Position numbers and translations under genes: made by a program
In this document: positions 17,102 through 27,375 of the stretch, piece after piece
How positions within the stretch are numbered: position 1 is the first letter of the stretch
Layout of the letters: each line of letters opens with the position of its first letter
The notes under the pieces: model-generated
The model's database searches: none
What the model was told of the DNA's origin: nothing
The model's input: only the letters and a program-made list of their open reading frames with translations
Assembly: GCA_964579295.1 (NCBI GenBank)
Contig: CAZOGK010000003.1
Coordinates: 62,001-126,000 of the forward strand
Origin: JAAYYY01 sp964579295
Lineage (GTDB): Bacteria > Chloroflexota > Anaerolineae > Promineifilales > Promineifilaceae
Direction: 5' to 3'
Length of the DNA stretch: 64,000 bases

Positions 17102-18109
17102 ATGTCATCCTCCAATGGGCTTCATCGCCGCCAGTTCTGGCTGGGCATGCTGATTAGCGCCCTGAGCATTGCCGTCCTTCTCATCTTCGTCGATCTGGAG
17201 CAGGTAGTCACCGAGCTGAGAAATGCGGATTACCTCTACCTCTTGTTCAGCGGCCTGGGCATCACGCTCTTTCTCATTCTGCGCGCCATCCGCTGGCGTT
17301 TCCTGCTGCAAGGCGCCGCGCCCCTGGGCCAGATCTTCCACGTCCAGAATATCGGCTACCTGATCACCTACATCCTGCCTTTCCGCCTGGGCGACGTGGC
17401 CCGCGCCATTCTCGTCGGCAACATGCCGGGCATCAGTCTCTCCGCGGGCCTCTCGACGATGGTCGTCGAGAGGGTGCTGGACCTGCTCTTCATCGTTATC
17501 ATGCTGCCATTTACCCTGGCCGAAATTCCGCGGGTGCCCGACGAATATGAGACCGCGGCGCAGACGATGGGCGTCCTGGCCGCGGTCGCTACGGTGGCGC
17601 TGCTGATCCTGGCGAACCAGCGCGGGCGCATCTACCGGTTGGTTATCGCGCTGACGACGCCGCTGCCATTTCTTAACTCGGAACGCTGGGCCCGGCGCGC
17701 CGACGATATGCTGGCGGGGATGAGCGCCCTGACCCGCCTGCGCGATTTGGCCGTGTTGCTCATCCTGAGCGTCCTCGTTTGGTTGCCGATTATCTTTGCC
17801 TATTACAGCGCGCTGGCAGCCGTGCACCTGAATCCGACGGTAGCGATGGCTGGCTTCACGGTGGGCGCCGCAGCACTGGTCGTGGCCGCCCCGTCGTCGC
17901 CCGGCCAGGTTGGCGTGTTCCATTTGGGCGTGACGGCGGCGCTGGAGCAGGTGCTTGGCCAGCCGCGCGATCCGGCCTTCAGTTTTGCCGTGCTCTATCA
18001 CGCCACCAACATGCTCGTCGTGCTCATTTTTGGCATCATTGGTGTAAATAGAGTGCGGGTCAATCTCGGCAGCCTGGTCGCTGCCGCCCGGCGCATGCGT
18101 CATTCATAA
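17102..18109 (+). CDS. Lysylphosphatidylglycerol synthase TM-region / UPF0104 flippase-like membrane protein
   Basis: 335 residues with about eight membrane helices. Conserved features of the UPF0104/AglD-like family: RAIRWRFLL after the second helix, ILPFRLGDVARAILVG, the STMVVERVLDLLFI segment and APSSPGQVGVFHLGVTAAL near residue 265. Members are implicated in lipid-linked sugar flipping or lipid modification. There is no soluble synthetase domain, so lysyl transfer is unlikely. It is first in a co-directional run of envelope glycan genes, and the next gene starts 7 bp later. Confidence 0.82.
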   Translation: MSSSNGLHRRQFWLGMLISALSIAVLLIFVDLEQVVTELRNADYLYLLFSGLGITLFLILRAIRWRFLLQGAAPLGQIFHVQNIGYLITYILPFRLGDVARAILVGNMPGISLSAGLSTMVVERVLDLLFIVIMLPFTLAEIPRVPDEYETAAQTMGVLAAVATVALLILANQRGRIYRLVIALTTPLPFLNSERWARRADDMLAGMSALTRLRDLAVLLILSVLVWLPIIFAYYSALAAVHLNPTVAMAGFTVGAAALVVAAPSSPGQVGVFHLGVTAALEQVLGQPRDPAFSFAVLYHATNMLVVLIFGIIGVNRVRVNLGSLVAAARRMRHS

Positions 18110-18115
18110 CTGCCC

Positions 18116-19339
18116 ATGAAGATTCTCCAGGTCCTGACCTATTACCGGCCGCACGTCAGCGGCCTCACTATCTACGTCGAACGGCTCAGCCAGGCGCTGG
18201 CGCGTCAGGGGCACGAGGTGACGGTGCTGACCAGCCAATATGAGAGCGAGCTGCCGCGCCAGGAAGAGATGCATGGCGTGCGGGTGGAGCGCATCCCAGT
18301 CGCCTTTCGCGTCAGCAAGGGTGTGATCATGCCCACATTCGGCCGCCATGCCACGCGGCTGACGCGCTGGGCGGATGCCATCCACCTGCACCTGCCGCAG
18401 TTTGACGCGCCCGGCCTGGCGCTGCGCGGCCGCCTGTTCGGTACGCCGGTCGTACTCACCTATCATTGTGACCTGCAGCTACCACAAGGGCTGTTCAACC
18501 GCATGGTTAACCAGGTGGTGCTGGGCATGAACCGCGCGGCTGGCGCCCTGGCGGATGCTGTCGTTACCTATACAGCCGACTATGGCGCGCACTCGCCCTT
18601 TCTCTCCCGTTATCTGGATACGAAGCTGCACATCATTCCGCCGCCTGTCGAGCTGGTCGGCTGCTCGCCAGACGCGGCCGCCGCGTTTCGTGCCCAACAC
18701 GCGCTGGAGGGCAAGAAGGTCATCGGGATTTCGGCGCGGGTAGCTGCCGAGAAAGGGATCGAGATTCTGCTCGCTGCCCTACCAAGAATCCTCGAGGAAC
18801 ACCCTGACGCGTTTGTTCTCCATGCGAATCCGCAGACACTAGGCGAAGAGGAGTACGCGCGGCGCCTGGCGCCGCTCATTTCCCGCCATCAAGCACATTA
18901 CCGCCAGCTTGGCGCGTTGCACGGTGAGGAACTGACAGCCTTCTACAAGAGTCTAGATGTACTCGTTATCCCTAGCCTGAACAGCACGGAGAGCTTTGGG
19001 CTGGTGCAGATCGAAGCGATGATGAATGGCGTTCCGGTCGTCGCCAGCAACCTGCCGGGCGTGCGCCAGCCTGTGACGATGACCGGGATGGGCGAGATCG
19101 TCCCCATCGGCGACCACGAAGCGCTGGCTGCCGCGTTGACCCGGGTCCTCGGCCAGCCGGACCGTTACCGCCGGCCGGGCGAGGTTATCGGCGCCAGCTT
19201 CAGCCCCGACCAGACGGCCGCGCTCTACGTGGAGCTGTTTGCAGCGCTGCGCCGCGGGAAGCTGCAGCAGGGAGAGACGACAGAACCGCCGGTCTACGAG
19301 ACGCTACGGGCGCTGAACCGGGAGGAAGCGGAGGCGTGA
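18116..19339 (+). CDS. Glycosyltransferase family 4 (group 1)
   Basis: 407 residues with a GT-B fold. The N-terminal domain starts MKILQVLTYYRPHVSGLTIYVERLSQALARQGHEVTVLTS, the usual acceptor-side opening with a Gly-rich turn, then VVLTYHCDLQLP. The C-terminal nucleotide-sugar domain has IGISARVAAEKGIEILLAAL, and NSTESFGLVQIEAMMNGVPVVASNLPG holds the E-x7-E motif. It probably adds a sugar to a lipid-linked glycan on the cytoplasmic face. The stop overlaps the next start by four bases (GTGA), indicating translational coupling. Confidence 0.92.
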   Translation: MKILQVLTYYRPHVSGLTIYVERLSQALARQGHEVTVLTSQYESELPRQEEMHGVRVERIPVAFRVSKGVIMPTFGRHATRLTRWADAIHLHLPQFDAPGLALRGRLFGTPVVLTYHCDLQLPQGLFNRMVNQVVLGMNRAAGALADAVVTYTADYGAHSPFLSRYLDTKLHIIPPPVELVGCSPDAAAAFRAQHALEGKKVIGISARVAAEKGIEILLAALPRILEEHPDAFVLHANPQTLGEEEYARRLAPLISRHQAHYRQLGALHGEELTAFYKSLDVLVIPSLNSTESFGLVQIEAMMNGVPVVASNLPGVRQPVTMTGMGEIVPIGDHEALAAALTRVLGQPDRYRRPGEVIGASFSPDQTAALYVELFAALRRGKLQQGETTEPPVYETLRALNREEAEA

Positions 19340-22236
19340 GCGAGCCGCGCGGTGAGCAGGACGATCTGCTCTGGCGCCATCTCAAAACGTTGCCGGCTTT
19401 CCGCGCGCTGCTGCGCGCCGTGGAGTCACGCTTTTACCGCGCCGTCGCGATTGCCGGCCCGATTCTCGACCTCGGCTGTGGCGACGGCCACTTCGCGCAG
19501 ATGATCTTTGACGAGCCGCTGGCTGCCGGGGTCGATCCCTGGTGGGGGCCGCTGCAGAAGGCGCGGCGGGCCGGCGCCTATTATCTGAACGTCCAGGCGC
19601 TGGGCGATGCGCTGCCGTTCGCCAGCGGCGCCTTCGCCAGCGTCATTAGCAACTCCGTGCTGGAGCATATTGACGAGGTGCAGCCGGTACTGGCCGAGGC
19701 CAATCGTGTCCTGCGTCCAGGCGGCCGGCTGATCATCACCATGCCCAGCCATCTCTTTACCGAGAATCTGGCCGGCGCGCGCTGGCTGAGCCGGGTCGGG
19801 CTGGGCGAGCCCTATCGCCGTTTCTTTAACAGAATCTCCCGCCATGCCCATACCGATCCCCCGCAGCTTTGGGCGGCGCGGTTGGCCGAGGCGGGCTTCC
19901 AGGTACGCCGCTGGCAATATTACTTTTCGCCTGGCGCCTTACGCGCGCTGGAGCTGGGCCACGTCCAGGGGCTGCCTGCGGCGCTCGCTCACTGGCTCAC
20001 CGGCCACTGGATTCTGGCGCCGTGGCGCAGCAATTTGCAGGCCACCGAGCGCTGGCTGCGCCCCTATTACGAAGAGACGCCGCCGGAAACGGGCGCCTAT
20101 CTCTTCTTCGTGGCGGAAAAAGTCGGCGAGCAGCCTGTCGCCGCGGCGCTGCCGGCCGCGCAGCCATTCAGCGCCGCGGCGTTGCGCCAGGCGGAGACGG
20201 CCGGCATGGTCCCCGCCCCACTGCCGCCGCTGGCGCCGCTGCCGGCCGCCGCCGCGGCGGAGCCTGAGACTATTGGCGCTGCTGCGCCGCCACCGGAAGC
20301 AGAACGGCCCCCCGCAGCGCGCAGCCGCCAGAGAACTGCCCAATGGCTCCTGCTCGCCGCCGCGCTATTCTTCGGTCTGCTGGCCCAGCGCGTCCTCAGC
20401 AGCCAGCCGGCCGAGCCGTGGAGCGGCGTGCGTCTCTACCTGCTGGCGGCCGTGGCGCTGGCTGCGCTCATCTGGCAGCGGCGCCATCCCGACCGTTCCC
20501 TACTGCCCCGCCTGCGGGCGATGGCGCCACAGCGCCTGCTCTATCCGCTGGCGCTCTTGTTCGCCCTCTGGGCGCAGCAGCGCGGCGGCCCCGGCTGGCT
20601 GGCGCTGCCGCTCTGGCTCGTCGCCATTGGCCTCGCCGCCTTTGCGCTGCAGCCAATAGGCGGCGCCCGGCCGCTCACGTGGCGGCTGCCCGGCTGGCGC
20701 GCTCTGCTCAGGCCGGCCCTGCTCTTTTTTCTGGCTCTCATACCGCGCCTCGCGGCCCTGGCCGAGCATCCGTTCATGGTTAACGGCGCCGAGGCCAGCC
20801 TGGGGCTGGACGCACTGACCATGGCCACGGGCGCCGGCGCAAACCCATTTGCCATCGGCTGGCTGACGAACCCGACGCTGCCGCTATTTCTGCAGGCGAT
20901 TCCTCTGGCACTGTTCGGCCCGGGCGCGGCCGCCGTGCGCTTGCTGCCGGCGCTGGTCGGCGCCGCCACCGTGCCCCTGCTCTACCTGTTTGGCCGGCGT
21001 CTGTGGAGTGAGGCGGTCGGGCTCGTGGCCGCCCTTTTGCTGCTCGGCAGTCACTGGCACATCCAGTACAGCCGGCTAGGTATGACGAACGTCTGGGACC
21101 CGCTGTTGGGGCTGCTGGCGACCGGTCTCATCGTGCGCGCCCGGCAGGAAGGCAGCCGCCGCGCCTGGCTCGCAGCCGGGCTGGCCGTGGGCTTCACCGC
21201 CTACGTCTATTCGGCCTCGCGCCTGATGCCCTTCCTCTTGCTGGCGCTATTTCTTTACTTCCTCTTCCTCGATCGGCCGGCACTGGGACAGGGGCGCCAC
21301 ATGCTGGCGGGTCTGGCGCTGGCTCTGGTCGTCGCCCTGCCGCAGCTACGTTTTTATCTTCAGAACCCGGGCATCTACATGGAGCGAGCCAACACGCTGG
21401 GCGTGGTCGAGAGCGGCTGGCTGGCCGGCGAAGCGTTCCGTAGCGGCCAGAGCCTCTTCGACCTGGCCGGCCGACAGCTATCGCAGGCAGCGCTTGCCTT
21501 CAACTATAGCCTGGACACGAGTAGCTACTACAACCCCGGCCGGCCGCTGCTCAGCTTCTGGCCGGCGCTTTTGTTTGCCTTCGGCAGCGTCGTCGCCCTC
21601 CTGCGCTGGCGCCAGCTCCGCTACGCGCTGCTGCTCATCTGGGTAGGCGTGACCATCATCTTTGCCGGCGCACTGCTGCTGGACCCGCCGGCCAGCCATC
21701 GCCTGCTGTTTGCCGCGCCCGCTGTCGCCCTGCTGGCGGCGCTTGGCCTGGCTGAAATCGCCCGGCTGGCGGCGCCGGTCTGGCAGCGGCGCCTCAACCC
21801 GCAGCAGACGTTGACTATCCTGGCGGCGCTTGCCGTGTTGATCGCCGTTGGCGATATCCTCTTCTATTTCGGCCCTTATCGCGCCTCCCACCGTTTTGGC
21901 GACCGCAACACGGAGATCGCCGATCGGGTCGCCGCTTATCTGCAAACCCTGCCGGCCGATACGGTCGCCTATTTCCACGGGCCGCCGGTGATGTATGCCG
22001 ACTTCCCGACCATCCCCTTTCTCGCGCCCCGCTTCCGGCTGGGCGAAAACCTTTTTAACGTAGAGGAACCAGACGCGCCGCTGCCCGTGGAATCCGGCCC
22101 GCTCGTCTTCATCTACATCCCGGAACGGAGCGGCGAACTGGCCGATACGCAAGCCCGCTGGCCGGACGGACAGGTGCGGTTCTTCTCTGGGCACTACTCC
22201 GATCCGCTCTTCTATGCTTATGAACGACGGCCCTGA
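19336..22236 (+). CDS. SAM-dependent methyltransferase fused to GT39-type membrane glycosyltransferase
   Basis: 966 residues from a GTG overlapping the previous stop. Residues ~1-265 are a class I methyltransferase: motif I ILDLGCGDGHF at 43-53, SNSVLEHIDEV and VLRPGGRLIITMPS. A Pro/Ala linker (270-340) is followed by about 12 membrane helices of a dolichyl-phosphate-mannose-mannosyltransferase-like (PMT/ArnT, GT-C) domain. Its first outer loop carries an acidic residue in VNGAEASLGLDALTM, and SHWHIQYSRLGMTNVWDP follows. The fusion suggests that a glycan is methylated and transferred by one protein, which is inference. No frame disruption is seen at the junction. Confidence 0.85.
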   Translation: MSEPRGEQDDLLWRHLKTLPAFRALLRAVESRFYRAVAIAGPILDLGCGDGHFAQMIFDEPLAAGVDPWWGPLQKARRAGAYYLNVQALGDALPFASGAFASVISNSVLEHIDEVQPVLAEANRVLRPGGRLIITMPSHLFTENLAGARWLSRVGLGEPYRRFFNRISRHAHTDPPQLWAARLAEAGFQVRRWQYYFSPGALRALELGHVQGLPAALAHWLTGHWILAPWRSNLQATERWLRPYYEETPPETGAYLFFVAEKVGEQPVAAALPAAQPFSAAALRQAETAGMVPAPLPPLAPLPAAAAAEPETIGAAAPPPEAERPPAARSRQRTAQWLLLAAALFFGLLAQRVLSSQPAEPWSGVRLYLLAAVALAALIWQRRHPDRSLLPRLRAMAPQRLLYPLALLFALWAQQRGGPGWLALPLWLVAIGLAAFALQPIGGARPLTWRLPGWRALLRPALLFFLALIPRLAALAEHPFMVNGAEASLGLDALTMATGAGANPFAIGWLTNPTLPLFLQAIPLALFGPGAAAVRLLPALVGAATVPLLYLFGRRLWSEAVGLVAALLLLGSHWHIQYSRLGMTNVWDPLLGLLATGLIVRARQEGSRRAWLAAGLAVGFTAYVYSASRLMPFLLLALFLYFLFLDRPALGQGRHMLAGLALALVVALPQLRFYLQNPGIYMERANTLGVVESGWLAGEAFRSGQSLFDLAGRQLSQAALAFNYSLDTSSYYNPGRPLLSFWPALLFAFGSVVALLRWRQLRYALLLIWVGVTIIFAGALLLDPPASHRLLFAAPAVALLAALGLAEIARLAAPVWQRRLNPQQTLTILAALAVLIAVGDILFYFGPYRASHRFGDRNTEIADRVAAYLQTLPADTVAYFHGPPVMYADFPTIPFLAPRFRLGENLFNVEEPDAPLPVESGPLVFIYIPERSGELADTQARWPDGQVRFFSGHYSDPLFYAYERRP

Positions 22237-22350
22237 GTTGTGTCGGGAGCGAGGCGCCGCTAGAATCGCCCGCTGCCCGCGGTCTTATTCATCCGTTCTT
22301 AATCGTCGTGCTGCGCCTCGCGGCGCCGCGGCGTGTATAACAGTGTAGTC

Positions 22351-25300
22351 ATGGCTGTTGAGATTCAGGAGCGCGAAGCCGTCCCCCAGGAAGCGGAAGC
22401 TGTCGCCGGGCGCCGGGCGCTGCCGGCCGCCGAAACGCTGGCGCTGCTGCCGCTGCTGCTTATCCTGCTGCTGGGCGGCGTCTTGCGCTTTACCGGCCTC
22501 AACTGGGACGACAATCAGCATCTGCACCCCGACGAGCGCTTCCTGACTGACATGGCCAGCCGGCTGCAGCCGGTGGAGAACCCGCTGGATTACTTGCGCC
22601 CGTCTGTTTCAACGCTCAACCCCTACAACGTGGGTATTCCCACCAACGTCTACGGCAACCTGCCGATGACGGCAACGCGCTACGTGGGCAGCTGGGTACA
22701 GCAGGCCTGCACCTCCCTTGCCCTGACATGCGCCTACCGTTACGACAGCTACGACGGCATTCACCTGGTGGGGCGCGTCTTGTCGGGGCTGCTGGATCTG
22801 CTCTCGGTCCTCTTCATCTTCTTCATCGGCCGGCGCCTCTTTGACTGGCGCGTCGGCTTACTGGCGGCGCTGCTGCTGGCAATGGCCGTGATGCCCATTC
22901 AGCAGTCGCACTTCTTCACCATGGACAACTGGTCGGCCGGCCTGACGACGGCCGCCCTTTACATGGTGGTGCGCGCCAGCGAGCAAGGTCAGCGCCGGCG
23001 CTGGTGGCTCCTGTTCGGCATACTGCTTGGTCTGGCCGTGGCCTCGCGCATCAACGTCGCGCCTCTGGCAGCGATGGCCGGCGTGGCCGGCATCGTCTGG
23101 CTGGTCCGCAGCACACCGGCCGGCGCCGGCTGGCGCTATTTCTTAACAGAACAAGGTAACGAGACGGTACAGCGCGTTTTCATCGGCGTGCTGCTGGCCG
23201 CCTTCGCCTCGCTCGTTACCTTCCGCCTCGCCCAGCCTTACGCCTTTGCCGACAGCGCAATCGTCCGCCAGGCGGCGCTGGCCGAGACAGGTCACGAGCC
23301 TTCCGGCCTGCGGCTGCTGCTGGGCTCTATCGCCGGCTTCCACCCTGAATGGTTGGCCGACATGGCCGAGATTCAGTCCCTGCAGCAGCCGGAGGCTTCC
23401 TTCCCCCCGGCTCTACAGTGGACTGGGCGCGCGCCGCTGCTCTTCCCCTTCACCAACATGGTTCTCTACGGCATGGGCCTGGCAGCCGGGGTAGCGGCCT
23501 GGGCCGGCTTCTTCTGGGCATTGTGGCGCATGGCTCGCGCCCGGCCCGATTGGACGGCCCACGCCATCCCCGTGGCCTGGAGCGGCCTCTATTTCCTCTT
23601 CATGGGCACGCGCTGGGTCAAATCGATCCGCTACTTCCTGCCCATCTATCCGACGCTGCTGCTGCTCGGCGCCTGGGCGCTTATCGCGCTCTGGCGCTAC
23701 GCGGCCGCACGTCCGCCGTCGCGCCGCCGTCTGGCTCAGGTCGGCGCCGCCGCCTTACTGATCCTGGTGGCAGCGACCACCTTCCTCTGGGCCAACGCTT
23801 TCGTCGATATTTACCGGCAGCCGCTGACCCGTGTCACAGCCTCACGCTGGATATTTGAGAACATTCCCTCGGGCGCCACCCTCCTCTATGAGGTAGACGG
23901 CGAAGCGCGCGAGCTGCATTTACCGCTGCGCGGCTTCCACTTTGTACCCGGCAGCAATCCCGTCCATCTGCCATTTAGTCTGCCGGACGATCTGGGCGGC
24001 CCGGCGACGCTGCAGGGGATCCGTTTTAACTACCTGAGCACGCTCGACGGCGGCGCGGCGGAATCGCGCTTTGCGGTCAGCCTGCTGGCGCCCGCAAACG
24101 AGATGGTGTTCACCACAGCGGAGACTGTTGCCGTGGCCGCCGAGCGCGGCGCGGCGACGATTCCTCTGCCGGCGACAGCCATCCGGCCCGGCGAGAGCTA
24201 CGTCCTGCAAGCGCTGCTGGAGAGCGGCGCACCGGTGGTGGCAGATACGACCGTCTTTGTCAATGAGGAGTGGGACGACCTGCTGCCGGTGAGCGTCGAC
24301 GGGCGCCCGGCCTATGCCAGCTACTACCGCGAGGTCGAAGGCGGGAACCGCCCGCTTCCCTGGCCCGCCAGCGACGAGAAGCGCCGCCTGATGCTGGCCT
24401 GGCTGGACGAGGCCGACGTGATCGCCCTCAGCAGCCAGCGCAGCCTGTGGAATACACCGCGCCTGCCACTGACCTATCCGCTGAATATTGCCTACTACGA
24501 GGCCCTTTTCAACGGCGAGCTTGGCTTCGACCTCGTCGCCGAGTTTCACGCCACGCCGCGCATCGGTCCACTCTACATCAGCGACACGGCGGGCAAGCTG
24601 AGCTGGGGCGAGCCGCCGGAGATTGGCTGGCCGCCGCCGGGCGAGCTGGCCGCCGAAGAGGCGTTCAGCGTCTACGACCATCCGCCGGTCTGGATCTTTC
24701 AAAAGAGCGAGCGCTACAGCCACGAGCGGGCGCTGGCGCTGCTGGGGACTATCGACCTGGCGGAAGTGGTGGTCATGAACCCGGCCGATGCGACGCAGGC
24801 GCCCAACGCGATGATGCTGCCGGCAAGCCGCTGGCAGAACCAGCAGGAGGCCGGCAGTTTTGGCGCGCTGTTCAATCGCGACGGCCTGCTGAACCGCCTG
24901 CCAGGGCTGGCTGCGGTCGCCTGGTGGCTGGCCGTCGTCGCCATTGGCTGGCTTGCCTTTCCGCTGGCCTTTGCCGTCTTCCGTGGACTTCCCGACCGGG
25001 GTTTTGCCCTGGCGCGCATCCTGGGCCTGCTGGTTGTCTCCTGGTTCGGCTGGATTGTGGCGAGCTATGAGATCCTGCCGCACACGCGGCTCACGCTGGC
25101 GGCCGGCATCCTCTTTGTCGCCCTACTCAGCGCCGCCGCCTTGTTGCGCGAGCGCCATCAGCTCATGTCCTTCCTGCGCGCGCATACACGCTACCTGCTC
25201 CTGGTTGAGGCGCTGGCGCTGGCCCTGTTCCTGCTGGCGCTGCTGCTGCGGCTGCCTAATCCCGACGTGTGGGACGTGATCTGGGGCGGCGAAAAGCCGA

Positions 25301-27375
25301 TGGACCTCTCGTACTTCACGGCGGTGCTCAAGAGCGAAAGCTTCCCGCCTTATGACCCGTGGTACGCCGGCGGCTACATCAACTATTACTATTACGGCTT
25401 CGTGTTCGTCGGCGTCCTGCCCAAGCTGCTGGGCATTGCGCCGACTATTGCCTACAACCTGGCGCTGGCGATGATCTTCAGCCTCACCGGCCTGGCCGCC
25501 TTCAGCCTCGCCTACAATCTGGTCGCGGCCGGCCTGCCGGCGGCGCGCCGGGCGGCGGGCTTCTCGCGCCGCGCGCTGGGCGCCGGCCTGGTAGCCCTGG
25601 CGCTGGCGCTGCTGCTGGGCAATCTGGGCCAGCCGGGCGTTGTCCTTAATGCCTGGTACCAGGCAGGCGATTCGAACCTGGACATTGGATTTGCGCCGCT
25701 GGACATGCTGCTGCGCACGCTCGACGGCGCCCTGGATATGACTCTGGGCGGTGAGCCCGCGCCCATCTATCCCGGCGACTGGTTCTGGACGGCGACGCGC
25801 GCCATCTCCGTGCCCGAGGGCGAAACGGCGCCGATCACCGAGTTTCCCTACTTCACCTTCCTTTACGGCGACTTGCACGCGCATATGATCGCCCTGCCGC
25901 TGACCCTTCTGGCGCTGGCCTGGGCTGCCAGTCTCGTCCTGTCGGCCCGCCCGGCGCGGCCGCCATCCGGGTGGATGGTCGCTTCGCTGCGCTGGTTTAC
26001 CGGCGCGCTGGCTGTGGGCGTCTTGCGCGCCACCAACACCTGGGACTGGCCAACCTATCTGCTGATCGGTATGCTGGCCGCGGGCTACTATGCCTTCACC
26101 CGCCGCCGCCAGTTCAGCCTGCCGGCGCTCGCTCAGGGGCTGCTCTACGCACTGTTACTGGCCGGCCTCTCCACGCTCCTTTTCTGGCCCTATGTCCGCA
26201 GCTACGGCAGCGGCTACGAGAGCTTCATGCTCTGGCAGGGCGCAAAGACATCTGTGGCCGACTATCTAGTTATCCACGGGCTCTTCCTCTTCCTCACCGG
26301 CGCCTATCTGGTGGTTGAGTTCCGGGCCTGGAGCCGGACGTGGACGCAGAGCATGCTGGAGCGGCTGGAGCCGTTGATGTGGCCCGGCCTGCTGGCGCTG
26401 TTTGCCTACGTCATCGTCCTGCTGGCGCTGCTCTTACGCGGCGTCTGGGCGGGGCCGCTGGCGCTAACCATGGCGCTGTTAGCGTTCGGCCTGGCGCTGC
26501 GGCCCGCGCTGCCCGAAGCGCGACGGATTGTGCTCATCCTGATCGCCGGCGCCCTGGCGCTGACGCTCCTTGTCGAGATCGTCGTGCTCGACGGCGACAT
26601 TGGCCGCATGAATACCGTCTTCAAGTTCTACATGCAGGTCTGGCTGCTGCTCAGTGTGGCCTCCGGCGCCGCCGCGGCCTGGGTCTGGGGCGCCATGCGC
26701 GCGCGCTGGAGCCGCAGGCTGCGCCGTGGCTGGCTCGCCATCCTGGCACTGTTGGTCGCCGCGGCTGCGCTCTACCCCCTGCTGGCGACGCCCGCCAAGT
26801 GGCGGGTCCGCATGAGCCAGGAGGCCCCGCGCACCCTCGACGGCATGGCCTTTATGCAGACGACCAGCTACGGCGACACCGCCTACGATGGCAGCGGGCG
26901 CGAGATCCAGCTGCGCGGCGAATATGAAGCGCTGCGCTGGCTGCAGGACAACGTCGCCGGGACGCCAGTCATCGCCGAGGCCCACGGCGGCAATCCCTAT
27001 CGCTCCATCACCAACCGTGTTGCCATGTATACCGGGTTGCCGGCCATCGTCGGCTGGGACTGGCACCAGCGGCAGCAGCGCGCCTCCGTGCCCGATTTGC
27101 TCGTCTGGAACCGGGTGGCCGACGTGGAGCGACTGTTTGGCTCGGCCCAGCCGGGCGAAGCGCTGCAGCTCTTTCGCGAGTATGACGTCGGCTACGTCTA
27201 TGTCGGCGCGCTAGAACGCGCATACTACCCGCCGGCCGGGATCGAGAAATTTGAACAGCTTGCCGCCAGTGGCTATCTAAGTGCGGTTTACCGCAATGAG
27301 GACGTCATTATCTACAAGGTTAATCAGGAACTGCTCAGCACCGGCCCCAACGCCGTTGCCGGAGGCGGCCGCTGA
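22351..27375 (+). CDS. Giant GT-C membrane protein: N-terminal PMT-like plus C-terminal Chlor_Arch_YYY (DUF2298) domain
   Basis: 1674 residues from the ATG at 22351; a GTG at 22333 is in frame. The first half is a PMT-type glycosyltransferase: WDDNQHLHPDERFLTDMA carries the acidic first-loop residues and QQSHFFTMDNW follows, then an extracytoplasmic domain (about 500-850). The second half begins near 860 and holds the YYY family signature NYYYYGF at about 1011, HAHMIALPLTLLAL, TNTWDWPTYLL and RMNTVFKFYMQVWLLL. This arrangement is known for YYY proteins in Chloroflexi and Archaea. It is predicted to transfer sugars from lipid carriers at the outer face. The stop overlaps the next start (TGATG). 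Confidence 0.85.
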   Translation: MAVEIQEREAVPQEAEAVAGRRALPAAETLALLPLLLILLLGGVLRFTGLNWDDNQHLHPDERFLTDMASRLQPVENPLDYLRPSVSTLNPYNVGIPTNVYGNLPMTATRYVGSWVQQACTSLALTCAYRYDSYDGIHLVGRVLSGLLDLLSVLFIFFIGRRLFDWRVGLLAALLLAMAVMPIQQSHFFTMDNWSAGLTTAALYMVVRASEQGQRRRWWLLFGILLGLAVASRINVAPLAAMAGVAGIVWLVRSTPAGAGWRYFLTEQGNETVQRVFIGVLLAAFASLVTFRLAQPYAFADSAIVRQAALAETGHEPSGLRLLLGSIAGFHPEWLADMAEIQSLQQPEASFPPALQWTGRAPLLFPFTNMVLYGMGLAAGVAAWAGFFWALWRMARARPDWTAHAIPVAWSGLYFLFMGTRWVKSIRYFLPIYPTLLLLGAWALIALWRYAAARPPSRRRLAQVGAAALLILVAATTFLWANAFVDIYRQPLTRVTASRWIFENIPSGATLLYEVDGEARELHLPLRGFHFVPGSNPVHLPFSLPDDLGGPATLQGIRFNYLSTLDGGAAESRFAVSLLAPANEMVFTTAETVAVAAERGAATIPLPATAIRPGESYVLQALLESGAPVVADTTVFVNEEWDDLLPVSVDGRPAYASYYREVEGGNRPLPWPASDEKRRLMLAWLDEADVIALSSQRSLWNTPRLPLTYPLNIAYYEALFNGELGFDLVAEFHATPRIGPLYISDTAGKLSWGEPPEIGWPPPGELAAEEAFSVYDHPPVWIFQKSERYSHERALALLGTIDLAEVVVMNPADATQAPNAMMLPASRWQNQQEAGSFGALFNRDGLLNRLPGLAAVAWWLAVVAIGWLAFPLAFAVFRGLPDRGFALARILGLLVVSWFGWIVASYEILPHTRLTLAAGILFVALLSAAALLRERHQLMSFLRAHTRYLLLVEALALALFLLALLLRLPNPDVWDVIWGGEKPMDLSYFTAVLKSESFPPYDPWYAGGYINYYYYGFVFVGVLPKLLGIAPTIAYNLALAMIFSLTGLAAFSLAYNLVAAGLPAARRAAGFSRRALGAGLVALALALLLGNLGQPGVVLNAWYQAGDSNLDIGFAPLDMLLRTLDGALDMTLGGEPAPIYPGDWFWTATRAISVPEGETAPITEFPYFTFLYGDLHAHMIALPLTLLALAWAASLVLSARPARPPSGWMVASLRWFTGALAVGVLRATNTWDWPTYLLIGMLAAGYYAFTRRRQFSLPALAQGLLYALLLAGLSTLLFWPYVRSYGSGYESFMLWQGAKTSVADYLVIHGLFLFLTGAYLVVEFRAWSRTWTQSMLERLEPLMWPGLLALFAYVIVLLALLLRGVWAGPLALTMALLAFGLALRPALPEARRIVLILIAGALALTLLVEIVVLDGDIGRMNTVFKFYMQVWLLLSVASGAAAAWVWGAMRARWSRRLRRGWLAILALLVAAAALYPLLATPAKWRVRMSQEAPRTLDGMAFMQTTSYGDTAYDGSGREIQLRGEYEALRWLQDNVAGTPVIAEAHGGNPYRSITNRVAMYTGLPAIVGWDWHQRQQRASVPDLLVWNRVADVERLFGSAQPGEALQLFREYDVGYVYVGALERAYYPPAGIEKFEQLAASGYLSAVYRNEDVIIYKVNQELLSTGPNAVAGGGR

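Noticed and set aside
22249..22321. 9-bp inverted repeat GCGAGGCGC...GCGCCTCGC before the giant PMT-YYY gene
   Set aside because: The 55-nt loop, GC-only composition and lack of a T tract give no basis for a terminator or operator.
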